From assembly GCA_050740455.1 (NCBI GenBank), contig JBOIDF010000005.1, forward strand, positions 1-64,000: a stretch of 64,000 nucleotides of DNA. Reading direction: 5' to 3'. The DNA is from USCg-Taylor sp050740455 (lineage in GTDB: Bacteria > Pseudomonadota > Gammaproteobacteria > JACCXJ01). The notes below the pieces were generated by a model. That model saw only the letters and a program-made list of their open reading frames with translations, made no database searches and was not told where the DNA came from. Positions 35,630-44,361 of this stretch are shown here, piece by piece. A program made the translations under genes and the position numbers. Within the stretch, counting starts at the first letter, position 1. Every line of letters begins with the position of its first letter.

Positions 35630-36063
35630 CAGTCCTCGATTTTACCGCCCTGGGCTTCAATGATCGCGCGGGCGCCCTTGGTCACCGCAAGACCTTTGAG
35701 CCGGAGCGCCTTATCCAGCGTCCCGGTCGCAATGACCTTCGCGCGCTTTACTTGCCGGGCGAGGAGCTTCGCGGCCTTGAGCGCGGCTAAATCGATGATG
35801 TCCGCATCGACGCGGACAAGATCGCCCAAGCGCACCTCGGACACGTAGCGCGCGCTTCGAGATGCGAATCCGAATTTCGGTAGGCGCCGCTGCAAGGGCA
35901 TTTGCCCGCCTTCGAACCCGCGCTTATGGTACCCGCCCGCGCGGGCGTGCTGCCCCTTATGCCCACGCCCGGCGGTCTTTCCCAAACCCGAACCCATCCC
36001 CCGGCCGAGCCTTCGGCGCTCGCGCTTGGAACCCCGCGCCGGCTTCAACGTATTAAATCGCAT
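35629..36063 (-). CDS. rplO: Ribosomal protein L15
   Basis: Late-assembly 50S protein, 144 residues. Glycine- and arginine-rich N-terminal region (GRGMGSGLGKTAGRGHKG, HARAGGYHKRGFEGGQMP) folds into the rRNA; the C-terminal half is globular. Its start overlaps the rpmD stop by 11 bp. Confidence 0.97.
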
Positions 36064-36259
36064 CTTTGGTTTCTTCCACCGCTAAGAGATAGGACACCTT
36101 TGTTATCATGCCGCGGATGGCGGGCGTGTCATTCACGAGGGCGCTGTGTCCGATGCGCCGTAGCCCCAAGCCTCGCACACACGCTTGGTGAGCCTTTAGG
36201 CGCCCAAACACACTCCGCACCAGAGTCACTCGCAAGCGCCCTTGCGGCCTAGGCGTCAT
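36053..36259 (-). CDS. rpmD: Ribosomal protein L30
   Basis: A 68-residue protein hidden inside overlaps with its neighbours: RLRVTLVRSVFGRLKAHQAC, then GLGLRRIGHSALV and GMITKVSYLLAVEE match L30. The first seven residues and the tail make it longer than the 58-residue E. coli form. It overlaps rpsE and rplO by 11 bp each, so all three are tightly coupled. Confidence 0.93.
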   Translation of the reverse strand: MTPRPQGRLRVTLVRSVFGRLKAHQACVRGLGLRRIGHSALVNDTPAIRGMITKVSYLLAVEETKDAI

Positions 36260-36770
36260 GGATCTCCTCAACGGTCTTGCCACGCTTGGCCGCATACCAG
36301 GCGGGATCATGGATACCGGACAGGCCCTTGATGGTCGCCCTGACCACATTGACCTTGTTGGTCGTACCGATGCACTTGGCGACCACATTCTTCACTCCCG
36401 CCACCTCGAATACCGCCCGCATGGCGCCACCGGCGATGATGCCCGTACCCTCGGGCGCCGGAAGGATGAGAACCTTGGCCGCGCCGTGGCGTGCGGTGAC
36501 GGGGTACTGAACCGTGCTACTGTCCCGCAAGGAAATTGAGCACATGCTTCTTCTAGCCTTCTCCATCGCTTTTTGGATCGCCACGGGAACCTCACGCGCC
36601 TTGCCGCGCCCGAAACCGACCCTTCCGGCGCCGTCACCGACCACCGTTAGGGCCGAAAAACCGAAGATGCGCCCGCCTTTAACGACCTTGGCCACGCGAT
36701 TGACGTGCACGAGTTTCTCCAAAAAACCTTCGCTCGATTCGCTTAAGCTTTCTAACGCCATGCCCGCCAC
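36249..36770 (-). CDS. rpsE: Ribosomal protein S5
   Basis: Small-subunit protein, 173 residues, important for decoding accuracy and mRNA unwinding. The double-stranded-RNA-binding-like N-terminal part (LVHVNRVAKVVKGGRIFGFS) is followed by the S5 fold with APEGTGIIAGGAMRAVFEVA. The N-terminus has a few more residues than E. coli; ATG at 36761 is a possible alternative start. Confidence 0.96.
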   Translation of the reverse strand: MAGMALESLSESSEGFLEKLVHVNRVAKVVKGGRIFGFSALTVVGDGAGRVGFGRGKAREVPVAIQKAMEKARRSMCSISLRDSSTVQYPVTARHGAAKVLILPAPEGTGIIAGGAMRAVFEVAGVKNVVAKCIGTTNKVNVVRATIKGLSGIHDPAWYAAKRGKTVEEIHDA

Positions 36771-36772
36771 GC

Positions 36773-37126
36773 CTAAAATTGGAGGCCCGATTCGCGCGCC
36801 GCATCGGCCAGCGCCTTGATCCGGCCATGGTACTTGAATCCCGATCGGTCGAATGCAACCCGATCGAGGCCTGCCGCCTTGGCGCGATCGCCGACGGCTT
36901 TACCCACGATCACCGCGGCCTTTATGTTGCCGCCGTAGCCGATTTCCACGCGTAGCGCCTTGTCCAAGCTGGAAGCGCTGGCGACGACCTCTGCCCCGGC
37001 CGGTGCTATCACTTGGGCGTAGATATGCCGCGGCGTTTTATGGACGCTCAGCCGATGCAGCCCCAGTTCTTTGATCTTCGCCCGAGTACGGCGGGCGCGT
37101 CTGAGCCGAGTCGTTTTTTTGTCCAC
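36773..37126 (-). CDS. rplR: Ribosomal protein L18
   Basis: Binds 5S rRNA in the central protuberance, 117 residues. RLRRARRTRAKIKELGLHRL at the start and FDRSGFKYHGRIKALADAAR at the end are diagnostic. Two bp separate it from rpsE. Confidence 0.97.
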   Translation of the reverse strand: MDKKTTRLRRARRTRAKIKELGLHRLSVHKTPRHIYAQVIAPAGAEVVASASSLDKALRVEIGYGGNIKAAVIVGKAVGDRAKAAGLDRVAFDRSGFKYHGRIKALADAARESGLQF

Positions 37127-37142
37127 CGAATTCCTTGCCTCG

Positions 37143-37676
37143 CTACGCTTTCTTTGCTTCCTTACGCCTGATCACTTCGCCAGCGTACCGGATCCCCTTC
37201 CCCTTGTAAGGTTCCGGCGGCCGATAGCTGCGAATATTCGCCGCGATCTGTCCCACCTGCTGTTTATCCGCCCCTTTTACCACGATTTCCGTCGTACTTG
37301 GGGTCTGGATCGTGATGCCTTCGGGAATGTCGAAGTGGATCGGGTGAGAATAGCCAAGCGTGAGGTTCAATACCCTGCCCTGTACTTGGGCGCGATAGCC
37401 CACCCCGGTGATCTCCAGTTTTTTCTGGAACCCCGTGGCGACCCCTTCGAGCATATTGGCTAACAACGCCCGCGTCGTGCCCGCGAACATGCGGCCGGCC
37501 TTGGAGTCATCCTTGGGTGACACGCACAAGCTCCGGTCTTTATTGATGATCTCCACGAAGCTTGAAAACTCCCGTGACATCGTACCTTGAGAACCCTTCA
37601 GAATCACGCTCTGGTCCGTCACGGTGGCCTTGACCTCCTTCGGGAGCAGTACCGGATTTTTCGCGACTCTAGACAT
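37143..37676 (-). CDS. rplF: Ribosomal protein L6
   Basis: Two-domain protein at the base of the L7/L12 stalk, 177 residues starting MSRVAKNPVLLPKEVK. LANMLEGVATGFQKKLEITG, LGYSHPIHFDIPEGI and RPPEPYKGKGIRYAGEVIRR are diagnostic. A longer frame upstream runs through rpsH and is rejected. Confidence 0.97.
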   Translation of the reverse strand: MSRVAKNPVLLPKEVKATVTDQSVILKGSQGTMSREFSSFVEIINKDRSLCVSPKDDSKAGRMFAGTTRALLANMLEGVATGFQKKLEITGVGYRAQVQGRVLNLTLGYSHPIHFDIPEGITIQTPSTTEIVVKGADKQQVGQIAANIRSYRPPEPYKGKGIRYAGEVIRRKEAKKA

Positions 37677-37684
37677 GGCTACCC

Positions 37685-38080
37685 TCAGACGATGTAGCCC
37701 AGCACTTCGCCACCGATGCCGCGCTCTCGCGCCTCGCGGTCGGACATGAGACCCTGCGAGGTGCTCACGATGGCGATCCCTAGACCGCCGCTGAATTTGG
37801 GGATAGCGTTTTGAGAGCGGTAGATACGCAGGCCCGGGCGGCTGGCGCGCTTGATTTTCTCGATCACGGGCCGTCCTTCGAAATACTTGAGCGTCACCGA
37901 AAGCGCCGGCTTTCCATCGCGCTCCTGCGCGCAATAGTCTTCGATATAACCCTCGCGCTTGAGCACCTCGGCAAGTGCGCTTTTTTGCTTGGAAGCCCGC
38001 AGGACAACACAACGCTTGCCCGCCGCTTGTCCATTGCGGAGCTGGGTGAACATGTCCGCAATCGGATCTTGCATGGTCAT
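37685..38080 (-). CDS. rpsH: Ribosomal protein S8
   Basis: Central 16S rRNA binder and, in relatives, repressor of the spc operon through a site at the rplE start; 131 residues. DPIADMFTQLRNGQAAGK at the start, LRIYRSQNAIPKFSGGLGIA and the ending GGEVLGYIV are typical. It follows rpsN by 60 bp, longer than most gaps in this operon. Confidence 0.97.
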   Translation of the reverse strand: MTMQDPIADMFTQLRNGQAAGKRCVVLRASKQKSALAEVLKREGYIEDYCAQERDGKPALSVTLKYFEGRPVIEKIKRASRPGLRIYRSQNAIPKFSGGLGIAIVSTSQGLMSDREARERGIGGEVLGYIV

Positions 38081-38140
38081 ACTTTTAGCGAACCTTCCAA
38101 AAACCCTGAAGATAATAGCAGGCCGTGACGGCGTGCATGC

Positions 38141-38446
38141 TTACCAGCTTGCCTTGACCAAACCCGGGACGTCGCCGTCCATCGCGGCCAGCCGCAGTTT
38201 GTTGCGCGATAAGCCGAACTTGCGGTAAAAACCGCGCGGTCGCCCCGTAGCCCGGCATCGATTGCGCAGCCGAACCGGACTCGAGTCTCTAGGCAGCAGG
38301 CGTAGCTTCACGCGCGCTTGCTGACGATCTTCTTCGCTCCGCGTAGTGTCTTTTATTTGCGCCGCTAGCCGCGCCCGCGCGGCCGCGTATTTTTTTACCA
38401 GCCTCACCCGCCGCAGGCCGCGATTGATGATCGATGTCTTTGCCAT
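38141..38446 (-). CDS. rpsN: Ribosomal protein S14 (zinc-free form)
   Basis: Head protein of 101 residues, the long type without the CxxC zinc motif. KTSIINRGLRRVRLVKKYAA, PRDSSPVRLRNRCRATGRPR and GFYRKFGLSRNKLRLAAMDG are diagnostic. Confidence 0.97.
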   Translation of the reverse strand: MAKTSIINRGLRRVRLVKKYAAARARLAAQIKDTTRSEEDRQQARVKLRLLPRDSSPVRLRNRCRATGRPRGFYRKFGLSRNKLRLAAMDGDVPGLVKASW

Positions 38447-38461
38447 TTCTTTACCTTGGGA

Positions 38462-39007
38462 TCAGTGACGCAGCGGAAGCTTGAACGCGCTCAGCAAGGC
38501 CCGCGCCTCATCGTCCGTTCTTGCGGTGGTGGTAATACAGATATCCAAGCCCCGGATCACGTCGATCTTGTCGTAATCGATTTCCGGAAAAATAATCTGC
38601 TCCTTCACGCCGAAGCTGTAATTCCCTCGGCCGTCGAAGGCCCGGCCGCTCAAGCCGCGAAAATCGCGGATCCTCGGTATCGCGATATTGATCAAGCGAT
38701 CCAGAAACTCATACATGCGTTCGCTCCGCAGAGTCACCTTGCAGCCGATAGGCCAACCGTCCCGGATCTTGAAGTTGGCAATCGATTTACGCGCTCGCGT
38801 CACCACCGGTTTCTGACCGGCGATCCGCGTTAAATCGTCGACCGCATGGTCGACAATCTTCTTATCCGCCACCGCTTCTCCAAGTCCCATGTTCAGCGTG
38901 ATTTTGATAATCCGGGGGACCGCCATGATGCTCTTGTACCCATACGCCTTTTGCAATTCTGCGACGATGGTTTCGCGATAAATTGTACGCAACCGCGGCA
39001 TGCCCAC
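38462..39007 (-). CDS. rplE: Ribosomal protein L5
   Basis: Binds 5S rRNA and forms a bridge to the 30S head, 181 residues. IMAVPRIIKITLNMGLGEAV, RSERMYEFLDRLINIAIPRI, FRGLSGRAFDGRGNYSFGVK and DICITTTARTDDEARALL are typical. The ATG at 39001 two codons further is an equally good start. Confidence 0.97.
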   Translation of the reverse strand: MGMPRLRTIYRETIVAELQKAYGYKSIMAVPRIIKITLNMGLGEAVADKKIVDHAVDDLTRIAGQKPVVTRARKSIANFKIRDGWPIGCKVTLRSERMYEFLDRLINIAIPRIRDFRGLSGRAFDGRGNYSFGVKEQIIFPEIDYDKIDVIRGLDICITTTARTDDEARALLSAFKLPLRH

Positions 39008-39014
39008 ACCTGTG

Positions 39015-39332
39015 TTAGGTCTCTATTACTTCTCCCGAGGATTTGAAATAGCGCACCTTGCGGCCGTCCTCGAGCACTTTGAAGCCGACCTTGTCGGCCT
39101 TTTTCGTCTGTGGGTTATAGAGCGCCACATTGGAAATATGGATGGGCGCTTCCTTCTCGACGATCCCGCCCGCGGTGCCCGAGCGCGGGTTAGGCCGGGT
39201 GTGGCGCTTTACCATATTGGCGCTCTCGACCACGACCCTGCCATCGGGGAAAACGCGCATCACCACCCCGCGGTGGCCTTTCGATTTACCCACGGAGATG
39301 ACGACTTGATCACCTTTTTTGATCTTACGCAT
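39015..39332 (-). CDS. rplX: Ribosomal protein L24
   Basis: Assembly initiator at the tunnel exit, 105 residues. A KOW motif opens the protein (KIKKGDQVVISVGKSKGHRG), followed by NMVKRHTRPN and EAPIHISNVALYNP. Confidence 0.97.
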   Translation of the reverse strand: MRKIKKGDQVVISVGKSKGHRGVVMRVFPDGRVVVESANMVKRHTRPNPRSGTAGGIVEKEAPIHISNVALYNPQTKKADKVGFKVLEDGRKVRYFKSSGEVIET

Positions 39333-39340
39333 TGCTCGGC

Positions 39341-39709
39341 TCAGAGTACTTCAGGCGCCAACGAAATGATGCGCATAAACCGCTCGGTACGCAGCTCCCG
39401 CGTGACCGGGCCGAAAATCCGTGTGCCGATGGGTTGCAACTGCTTATCCAATAACACCGCGGCATTACCATCGAAGCGAATCACCGAACCGTCCGCTCGC
39501 CGCACTCCCTTTTTGGTACGCACGACCACCGCGTCATACACCTCGCCCTTTTTTACCTTGCCCCGAGGGATGGCCTCCTTGATCGTGACTTTTATGATAT
39601 CGCCGACATAAGCATACCTGCGCTTTGACCCGCCCAAAACCTTTATACACATCAAGCGCCGCGCTCCGCTGTTGTCGGCCGCATCCAAATTCGACTGCAT
39701 CTGTATCAT
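39341..39709 (-). CDS. rplN: Ribosomal protein L14
   Basis: Subunit-interface protein and silencing-factor contact site, 122 residues starting at the canonical MIQMQSNLDAADNSGAR. RFDGNAAVLLDKQLQPIGTR and the ending FMRIISLAPEVL match fully. First gene of the spc operon, with a 38-bp gap behind rpsQ. Confidence 0.98.
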   Translation of the reverse strand: MIQMQSNLDAADNSGARRLMCIKVLGGSKRRYAYVGDIIKVTIKEAIPRGKVKKGEVYDAVVVRTKKGVRRADGSVIRFDGNAAVLLDKQLQPIGTRIFGPVTRELRTERFMRIISLAPEVL

Positions 39710-39747
39710 CGCTCATTTCCCAAACGCGGCCATGACAGCGACATGGT

Positions 39748-40014
39748 TCAAAGGTCCGCGGCACGCTGGATAAGCTTTTGAACGCGCCAGCTTTTCCGCT
39801 TCGAGATCGGCCGGCACTCTTCGATAGCCACCGTATCCCCTTGCTTACAGGCGCTGGCTTCGTCGTGGGCGAGTAACTTCGTCGAACGGCGTATGTATTT
39901 CTTGTACAAGGGGTGCAATACCTTGCGCTCGACAAGCACGGCAACGGTTTTTCGCATCTTATCGCTGACCACCTGACCGATCAGGATCCGCGGGGCCTTT
40001 AACGGCTCATTCAT
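39748..40014 (-). CDS. rpsQ: Ribosomal protein S17
   Basis: OB-fold 16S rRNA binder, 88 residues. LIGQVVSDKMRKTVAVLVER and KYIRRSTKLLAHDE are diagnostic. Its ATG overlaps the rpmC stop by 4 bp, and it closes the S10 operon. Confidence 0.97.
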   Translation of the reverse strand: MNEPLKAPRILIGQVVSDKMRKTVAVLVERKVLHPLYKKYIRRSTKLLAHDEASACKQGDTVAIEECRPISKRKSWRVQKLIQRAADL

Positions 40015-40214
40015 GCGGACTCGCCTTGCTTCAGCTCGTGAAGCACGGTCTTCACGCGGGCGATCTCCCGTCTCACGCCCTGGAGCCGGGTCGGCCTCAC
40101 CGTTTGACCGCCGCCTTTTTGCATACGCAAATTAAATTGCTCCCGCCGCAGGTCCAGTAATAGACTTTGCAGCTCGGCGGGTTGTTTTTTCCTCAGTTCG
40201 TTCGGCTGCATCAT
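40011..40214 (-). CDS. rpmC: Ribosomal protein L29
   Basis: Two-helix protein near the tunnel exit, 67 residues. NELRKKQPAELQSLLLDLRR and the REIARVKTVLHE block identify it. It overlaps both rplP and rpsQ by 4 bp. Confidence 0.96.
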   Translation of the reverse strand: MMQPNELRKKQPAELQSLLLDLRREQFNLRMQKGGGQTVRPTRLQGVRREIARVKTVLHELKQGESA

Positions 40215-40624
40215 AACAGCGTCCGACTCGTCATCGTGGTATTCACGGGGAGTTTAGCCCCTGCTAATCGAAACGCCTCGCGCGCGATATCGGCAGGCAC
40301 GCCTTCCACTTCGTACAGGACGCGGCCCGCTTGCACCGGCGCGACCCAATACTCCACGTTTCCCTTTCCTTTGCCTTGCCTGACTTCCAAGGGTTTGGTC
40401 GTGATGGGCTTGTCGGGGAACACTCGAATCCACAGCTTGCCACCTCGCTTCACGTGGCGCGAAATCGCGCGCCGCGCCGCTTCCAACTGGCGCGCCGTGA
40501 TGCGTCCCGCCGTGGTGGCTTTTAACCCATACTCGCCAAAGCTTACGCGTAGGCCCGTGGTCGCAATACCGCGATTGCGGCCCTTTTGCTGCTTACGATA
40601 CTTCGTTTGCTTAGGTTGAAGCAT
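40211..40624 (-). CDS. rplP: Ribosomal protein L16
   Basis: Positions the A-site tRNA arm, 137 residues. MLQPKQTKYRKQQKGRNRG, then FGEYGLKATTAGRITARQLE and GKGNVEYWVAPVQAGRVLYE are typical. The conserved arginine-rich loop that is hydroxylated in some relatives is present. Confidence 0.97.
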   Translation of the reverse strand: MLQPKQTKYRKQQKGRNRGIATTGLRVSFGEYGLKATTAGRITARQLEAARRAISRHVKRGGKLWIRVFPDKPITTKPLEVRQGKGKGNVEYWVAPVQAGRVLYEVEGVPADIAREAFRLAGAKLPVNTTMTSRTLL

Positions 40625-40638
40625 AATCGCTTAGCCGA

Positions 40639-41316
40639 TTAACGAGGCAGGGCTCCGTCCACGCTCCGATCTTCGATCGGTGCCGCCCGATCTATCACCT
40701 CACCTTTGAAGATCCAAACCTTCACGCCTATCACGCCGTAGGTCGTCTTGGCCTCCGCTAAACCGTAATCGATGTCCGCCCGCAAGGTGTGCAAGGGCAC
40801 GCGCCCTTCCCGGTACCACTCGGAACGGGCGATCTCCGCGCCGTTGAGCCTTCCGGCAACGTGGATCTTGATCCCCTGCGCCCCGAGCCTCATGGCGTTG
40901 GTCACCGCCCGTTTCATCGCCCGGCGGAACATGATACGGCGCTCGAGCTGACCGGCGACACTCTCCGCAACCAGATAAGCATCCAGCTCTGGTTTACGGA
41001 TCTCCTCGACGCTGATTTGCACCGGCACGCCCATCAACCGCGACACTTGTTTGCGCAGCGACTCGATGTCTTCACCCTTTTTGCCGATGACGATACCGGG
41101 TCTGGCCGTATGAATAATGATGCGCGCATTGTTCGCCGGGCGTTCTATTTGGATGCGGCTGACCGAGGCCTGCCGCAGTTTCTTGCGCAAGAACTCGCGC
41201 ACGGCGAGATCCATATTTAGATAATCCGCGTACTTTTTCGAATCGACATACCATTTCGATGACCAGTCTTTGACGATCCCGAGCCGTATACCTGTTGGAT
41301 GAACCTTCTGTCCCAT
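40639..41316 (-). CDS. rpsC: Ribosomal protein S3
   Basis: Protein of the mRNA entry channel, 225 residues. An N-terminal KH domain (IIIHTARPGIVIGKKGEDIE) is followed by the S3 C-terminal domain (GIKIHVAGRLNGAEIARSEW, GVIGVKVWIFKGE). Confidence 0.97.
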   Translation of the reverse strand: MGQKVHPTGIRLGIVKDWSSKWYVDSKKYADYLNMDLAVREFLRKKLRQASVSRIQIERPANNARIIIHTARPGIVIGKKGEDIESLRKQVSRLMGVPVQISVEEIRKPELDAYLVAESVAGQLERRIMFRRAMKRAVTNAMRLGAQGIKIHVAGRLNGAEIARSEWYREGRVPLHTLRADIDYGLAEAKTTYGVIGVKVWIFKGEVIDRAAPIEDRSVDGALPR

Positions 41317-41326
41317 GACTATCTCG

Positions 41327-41656
41327 TTACTCCGCGACGCGGACGGTGATGTGGCTGGTCCTTTTCATGAGTCGGTTGGCGCGCCCCCGGGCTCGAGCCA
41401 CCACCCGCTTCATCATCGGCGCGCTATCAATCATTATGGTTTCAACTTTAAGCGCATCGATGTCCGCGCCGTCATTGTGCTCCGCATTCGCAATCGCCGA
41501 TTCTAGCACTTTCTTGATGATTCCCGCGGCCTTCTTACCGCTGAACGCCAATACGCTCAAGGCGCGATCCACCGGGAGGCCGCGGATTTGATCCGCAACC
41601 AGGCGCGCCTTTTGCGGAGACACCCGCACGAACCGAAGTTTAGCTGCCGTTACCAT
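41327..41656 (-). CDS. rplV: Ribosomal protein L22
   Basis: Lines the peptide exit tunnel, 109 residues. RFVRVSPQKARLVADQIRGL at the start and the tunnel loop MKRVVARARGRANRLMKRTS near the end are intact; this loop is where macrolide resistance changes usually fall, and nothing odd is seen. Confidence 0.97.
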   Translation of the reverse strand: MVTAAKLRFVRVSPQKARLVADQIRGLPVDRALSVLAFSGKKAAGIIKKVLESAIANAEHNDGADIDALKVETIMIDSAPMMKRVVARARGRANRLMKRTSHITVRVAE

Positions 41657-41668
41657 GCTTGGCCGCTC

Positions 41669-41947
41669 TTACGGACTCTTGGCCTTGCGATCGGCCGAAT
41701 GGCCGCGAAAGGTCCTCGTTACCGCAAACTCCCCGAGCTTATGTCCGACCATATTCTCGGTAATATAAACCGGCAGGTGCTGGCGTCCGTTATGGATGGC
41801 GATCGTGATCCCCACCATCTCCGGCGCCACCACCGAGCGGCGCGACCAGGTCTTGATGGGCCGCTTGTCCTTGCTGTCGCGGGCCTTGGCGACCTTTGCG
41901 GCAAGGTGGTGATCTATGAAAGGCCCTTTTTTGAGTGAGCGTGGCAC
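41669..41947 (-). CDS. rpsS: Ribosomal protein S19
   Basis: Head protein next to S13, 92 residues. PRSLKKGPFIDHHLAAKVAK, IKTWSRRSVVAPEMVGITIA and HKLGEFAVTRTFRGHSADRK identify it. Confidence 0.98.
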   Translation of the reverse strand: MPRSLKKGPFIDHHLAAKVAKARDSKDKRPIKTWSRRSVVAPEMVGITIAIHNGRQHLPVYITENMVGHKLGEFAVTRTFRGHSADRKAKSP

Positions 41948-41962
41948 GCGAGCCTCCGGACG

Positions 41963-42793
41963 CTACGTTGCCTTATGCCGATTGCGCACGATCATGCCGG
42001 TCGTCCGCTTGTTTTTCCGCGTCTTGTGGCCCTTGGTGGGCTGACCCCATGGGGTCACCGGGTGCCGCCCCCCGGAGCTCTTGCCTTCCCCGCCCCCATG
42101 CGGATGATCGACAGGATTCATGGCCACACCGCGCACCGTCGGGCGGATACCTCGCCAGCGCTTGGCGCCGGCTTTACCGAGCGAACGCAGGGCATGCGCA
42201 TTGTTGCCAACTTCTCCAATGGTCGCCCGGCAATCGAGAGCAACTTTCCGGACTTCCCCGGACCGCAGCCGCAAGGTCGCATGCCCCCCTTCCCGAGCGA
42301 TCAGTTGTATCGTGGCGCCCGCGCTCCGGGCCAACTGAGCGCCTTTTCCGGGCCGTAGCTCCACGCAATGAATCGTCGTGCCGAGGGGAATGTTGCGCAA
42401 GGCCAACGAATTCCCCGGCTGAATCGCCGCCTCGCTCCCCGACATCAAACGCACGCCCGCTCGCACGTCTTTCGGTGCGACGATGTAACGGCGCTCGCCG
42501 TCCGCATACAGCAGCAAGGCGATATGGGCGCTGCGGTTCGGATCGTACTCGATGCGCTCAACGCGCGCCGGGATCCCGTCCTTACGGCGCTTAAAATCGA
42601 TGATGCGGTAATGTTGCTTATGCCCGCCTCCCCGGTGGCGCACCGTAATTCGGCCGCTGTTGTTGCGTCCGGCCTTGCGTGTCTGTTTTTCAGTCAGCGG
42701 CCAATGAGGATCACCCTTGTGCAACCCGGGCGTCACTACCCGCACCACGCCGCGCGTACCCGCCGAGGTCGGTTTGAGCTGCTTCAATGCCAC
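41963..42793 (-). CDS. rplB: Ribosomal protein L2
   Basis: Core 50S protein needed for peptidyl transferase assembly and subunit joining, 276 residues. GRNNSGRITVRHRGGGHKQH at the N-terminal side and RGVAMNPVDHPHGGGEGKSS with the conserved histidine are present, followed by RHPVTPWGQPTKGHKTRKNK. Confidence 0.98.
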   Translation of the reverse strand: MALKQLKPTSAGTRGVVRVVTPGLHKGDPHWPLTEKQTRKAGRNNSGRITVRHRGGGHKQHYRIIDFKRRKDGIPARVERIEYDPNRSAHIALLLYADGERRYIVAPKDVRAGVRLMSGSEAAIQPGNSLALRNIPLGTTIHCVELRPGKGAQLARSAGATIQLIAREGGHATLRLRSGEVRKVALDCRATIGEVGNNAHALRSLGKAGAKRWRGIRPTVRGVAMNPVDHPHGGGEGKSSGGRHPVTPWGQPTKGHKTRKNKRTTGMIVRNRHKAT

Positions 42794-42799
42794 GGCGGC

Positions 42800-43096
42800 T
42801 TACTCCTTACCCACGAAATTGATGTCAAATCCGGGTTTGAGGCTGACATAGGCTTTCTTTATGGCCGAACGGCGTCCCCGCATGCGGCGATTCGCCTTAA
42901 CTTTCCCCTTGATTGTGCACACCCTCACGCCTTCGACTTCGACCTTAAACATCAGCTCGACCGCTTGCTTGATCTCGGGTTTGGTCGCGTTTGGGATCAC
43001 GCGAAATACGAACTGCCGGGCGCTGTCCGCAAGCCGCGTCGCTTTCTCCGAAACCCGGGGCTCGATGAGAACCTGCAGCAACCGCTCCTGATTCAT
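42800..43096 (-). CDS. rplW: Ribosomal protein L23
   Basis: Tunnel-exit protein that docks trigger factor and SRP, 98 residues. LIEPRVSEKATRLADSARQF, then NATKPEIKQAVELMFKVEVE are diagnostic. Its ATG overlaps the rplD stop by 4 bp. Confidence 0.97.
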   Translation of the reverse strand: MNQERLLQVLIEPRVSEKATRLADSARQFVFRVIPNATKPEIKQAVELMFKVEVEGVRVCTIKGKVKANRRMRGRRSAIKKAYVSLKPGFDINFVGKE

Positions 43097-43713
43097 GCGA
43101 GCCGGGCTTCGACGAGCTTGAGGGCGTCTTGCGTCATAACCACCGCCTGGTGCTCGATCAAACGGACCGGATCGAGCGCACGCGCGCCGGTGACCTCGAC
43201 GTGCGGGAGGTTCCTGGATGCCAGATCAAGATTCCTTTCCTCTCGGTCGACGACGATTAATCCCGCCTCCAGACCCAAGACCTTGAGCCGCTCGATGAGC
43301 GCTTTCGTCTTGGGCATTTGCATCACTAATGCATCCACGATCTTGAGTCTCCCTGTGCGAGCGAGCTCGGAGAGAATGGACCGCAATGCGCCCGCATACA
43401 TTCTTCGATTGACCTTTTGCGCGTAATCTCTCGGCACCGCCGCAAAGGTGACCCCACCGCTGCGCCACAGCGGACTACGTGAGCTGCCGGCGCGAGCGTT
43501 TCCCGTACCCTTTTGTTTCCACGGCTTGCGGCCACCGCCCCGAACCTGCGCGCGGGACTTTTGGGCTTTGGTCCCGCTACGGCCCGCGGCGAGATAGGCC
43601 GTTACTACTTGATGCACGAGGGGCTCATTGTATTTGGCGTTAAACAATCGCTCGGAAACGGCGACGCTACCGACCACGGCCCCGGTGTCGCCCGATTGGA
43701 CCTGAAACTCCAT
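43093..43713 (-). CDS. rplD: Ribosomal protein L4
   Basis: Tunnel-lining protein and, in E. coli, regulator of the S10 operon; 206 residues. HQVVTAYLAAGRSGTKAQKS, then the extended loop RGGGRKPWKQKGTGNARAGS and PLWRSGGVTFA are intact. One bp separates it from rplC. Confidence 0.97.
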   Translation of the reverse strand: MEFQVQSGDTGAVVGSVAVSERLFNAKYNEPLVHQVVTAYLAAGRSGTKAQKSRAQVRGGGRKPWKQKGTGNARAGSSRSPLWRSGGVTFAAVPRDYAQKVNRRMYAGALRSILSELARTGRLKIVDALVMQMPKTKALIERLKVLGLEAGLIVVDREERNLDLASRNLPHVEVTGARALDPVRLIEHQAVVMTQDALKLVEARLA

Positions 43714-43714
43714 G

Positions 43715-44356
43715 CTAACGCCCCTTGACCGCTGGCCGGACGAGCAGATGGCCGCCGCGCGCGCCCGGCACGGCGCCCTTCACGAGCAGCAGGTTTCTCT
43801 CGGCATCGACGCGCACCACCTCCAGATTCGAGACCGTGCGATTTACGTTACCCAGATGCCCCGGCATGTGCTTGCCCTTGAACACGCGGCCGGGAGTCTG
43901 ACGCTGCCCGGTGGAACCAGGCGTGCGGTGCGCAAGCGAGTTACCGTGCGTGGCGTCGCCGGATCTAAAGTGATGCCGTTTGATCGTCCCGGCGAAGCCT
44001 TTCCCCTGTGTGGCACCGCTCACGTCGACCATCTCGCCCGCTTTGAATACATCGACCTTGACTTCCTGGCCGACGCTGAGCGCCTCACCTTCGCTCCCTT
44101 CCAACCGGAACTCCCACAAACCCTGACCACTTTCGACACCTGCTTTTTTATAGATCCCGGCCAGCGCTTTACTAATTCGGTTCCGCTTTTGAGAACCTTT
44201 CGTTACTTGTATGGCGCGGTAGCCATCGCGCTCCAACGTCTTGACTTGGGTGATCCGGTTAGCGTCCGCGGCGATGACGGTCACCGGGATCGCCGCTCCC
44301 GCGTCGTTATAGATGCGCGTCATGCCGCATTTACGCCCGATTATGCCCAATGCCAT
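43715..44356 (-). CDS. rplC: Ribosomal protein L3
   Basis: Protein near the peptidyl transferase centre, 213 residues. GIIGRKCGMTRIYNDAGAAI opens it; GKGFAGTIKRHHF, THGNSLAHRTPGSTGQRQTP includes the glutamine methylated by PrmB in relatives, and GKHMPGHLGN follows. Confidence 0.97.
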   Translation of the reverse strand: MALGIIGRKCGMTRIYNDAGAAIPVTVIAADANRITQVKTLERDGYRAIQVTKGSQKRNRISKALAGIYKKAGVESGQGLWEFRLEGSEGEALSVGQEVKVDVFKAGEMVDVSGATQGKGFAGTIKRHHFRSGDATHGNSLAHRTPGSTGQRQTPGRVFKGKHMPGHLGNVNRTVSNLEVVRVDAERNLLLVKGAVPGARGGHLLVRPAVKGR

Positions 44357-44361
44357 TCGCG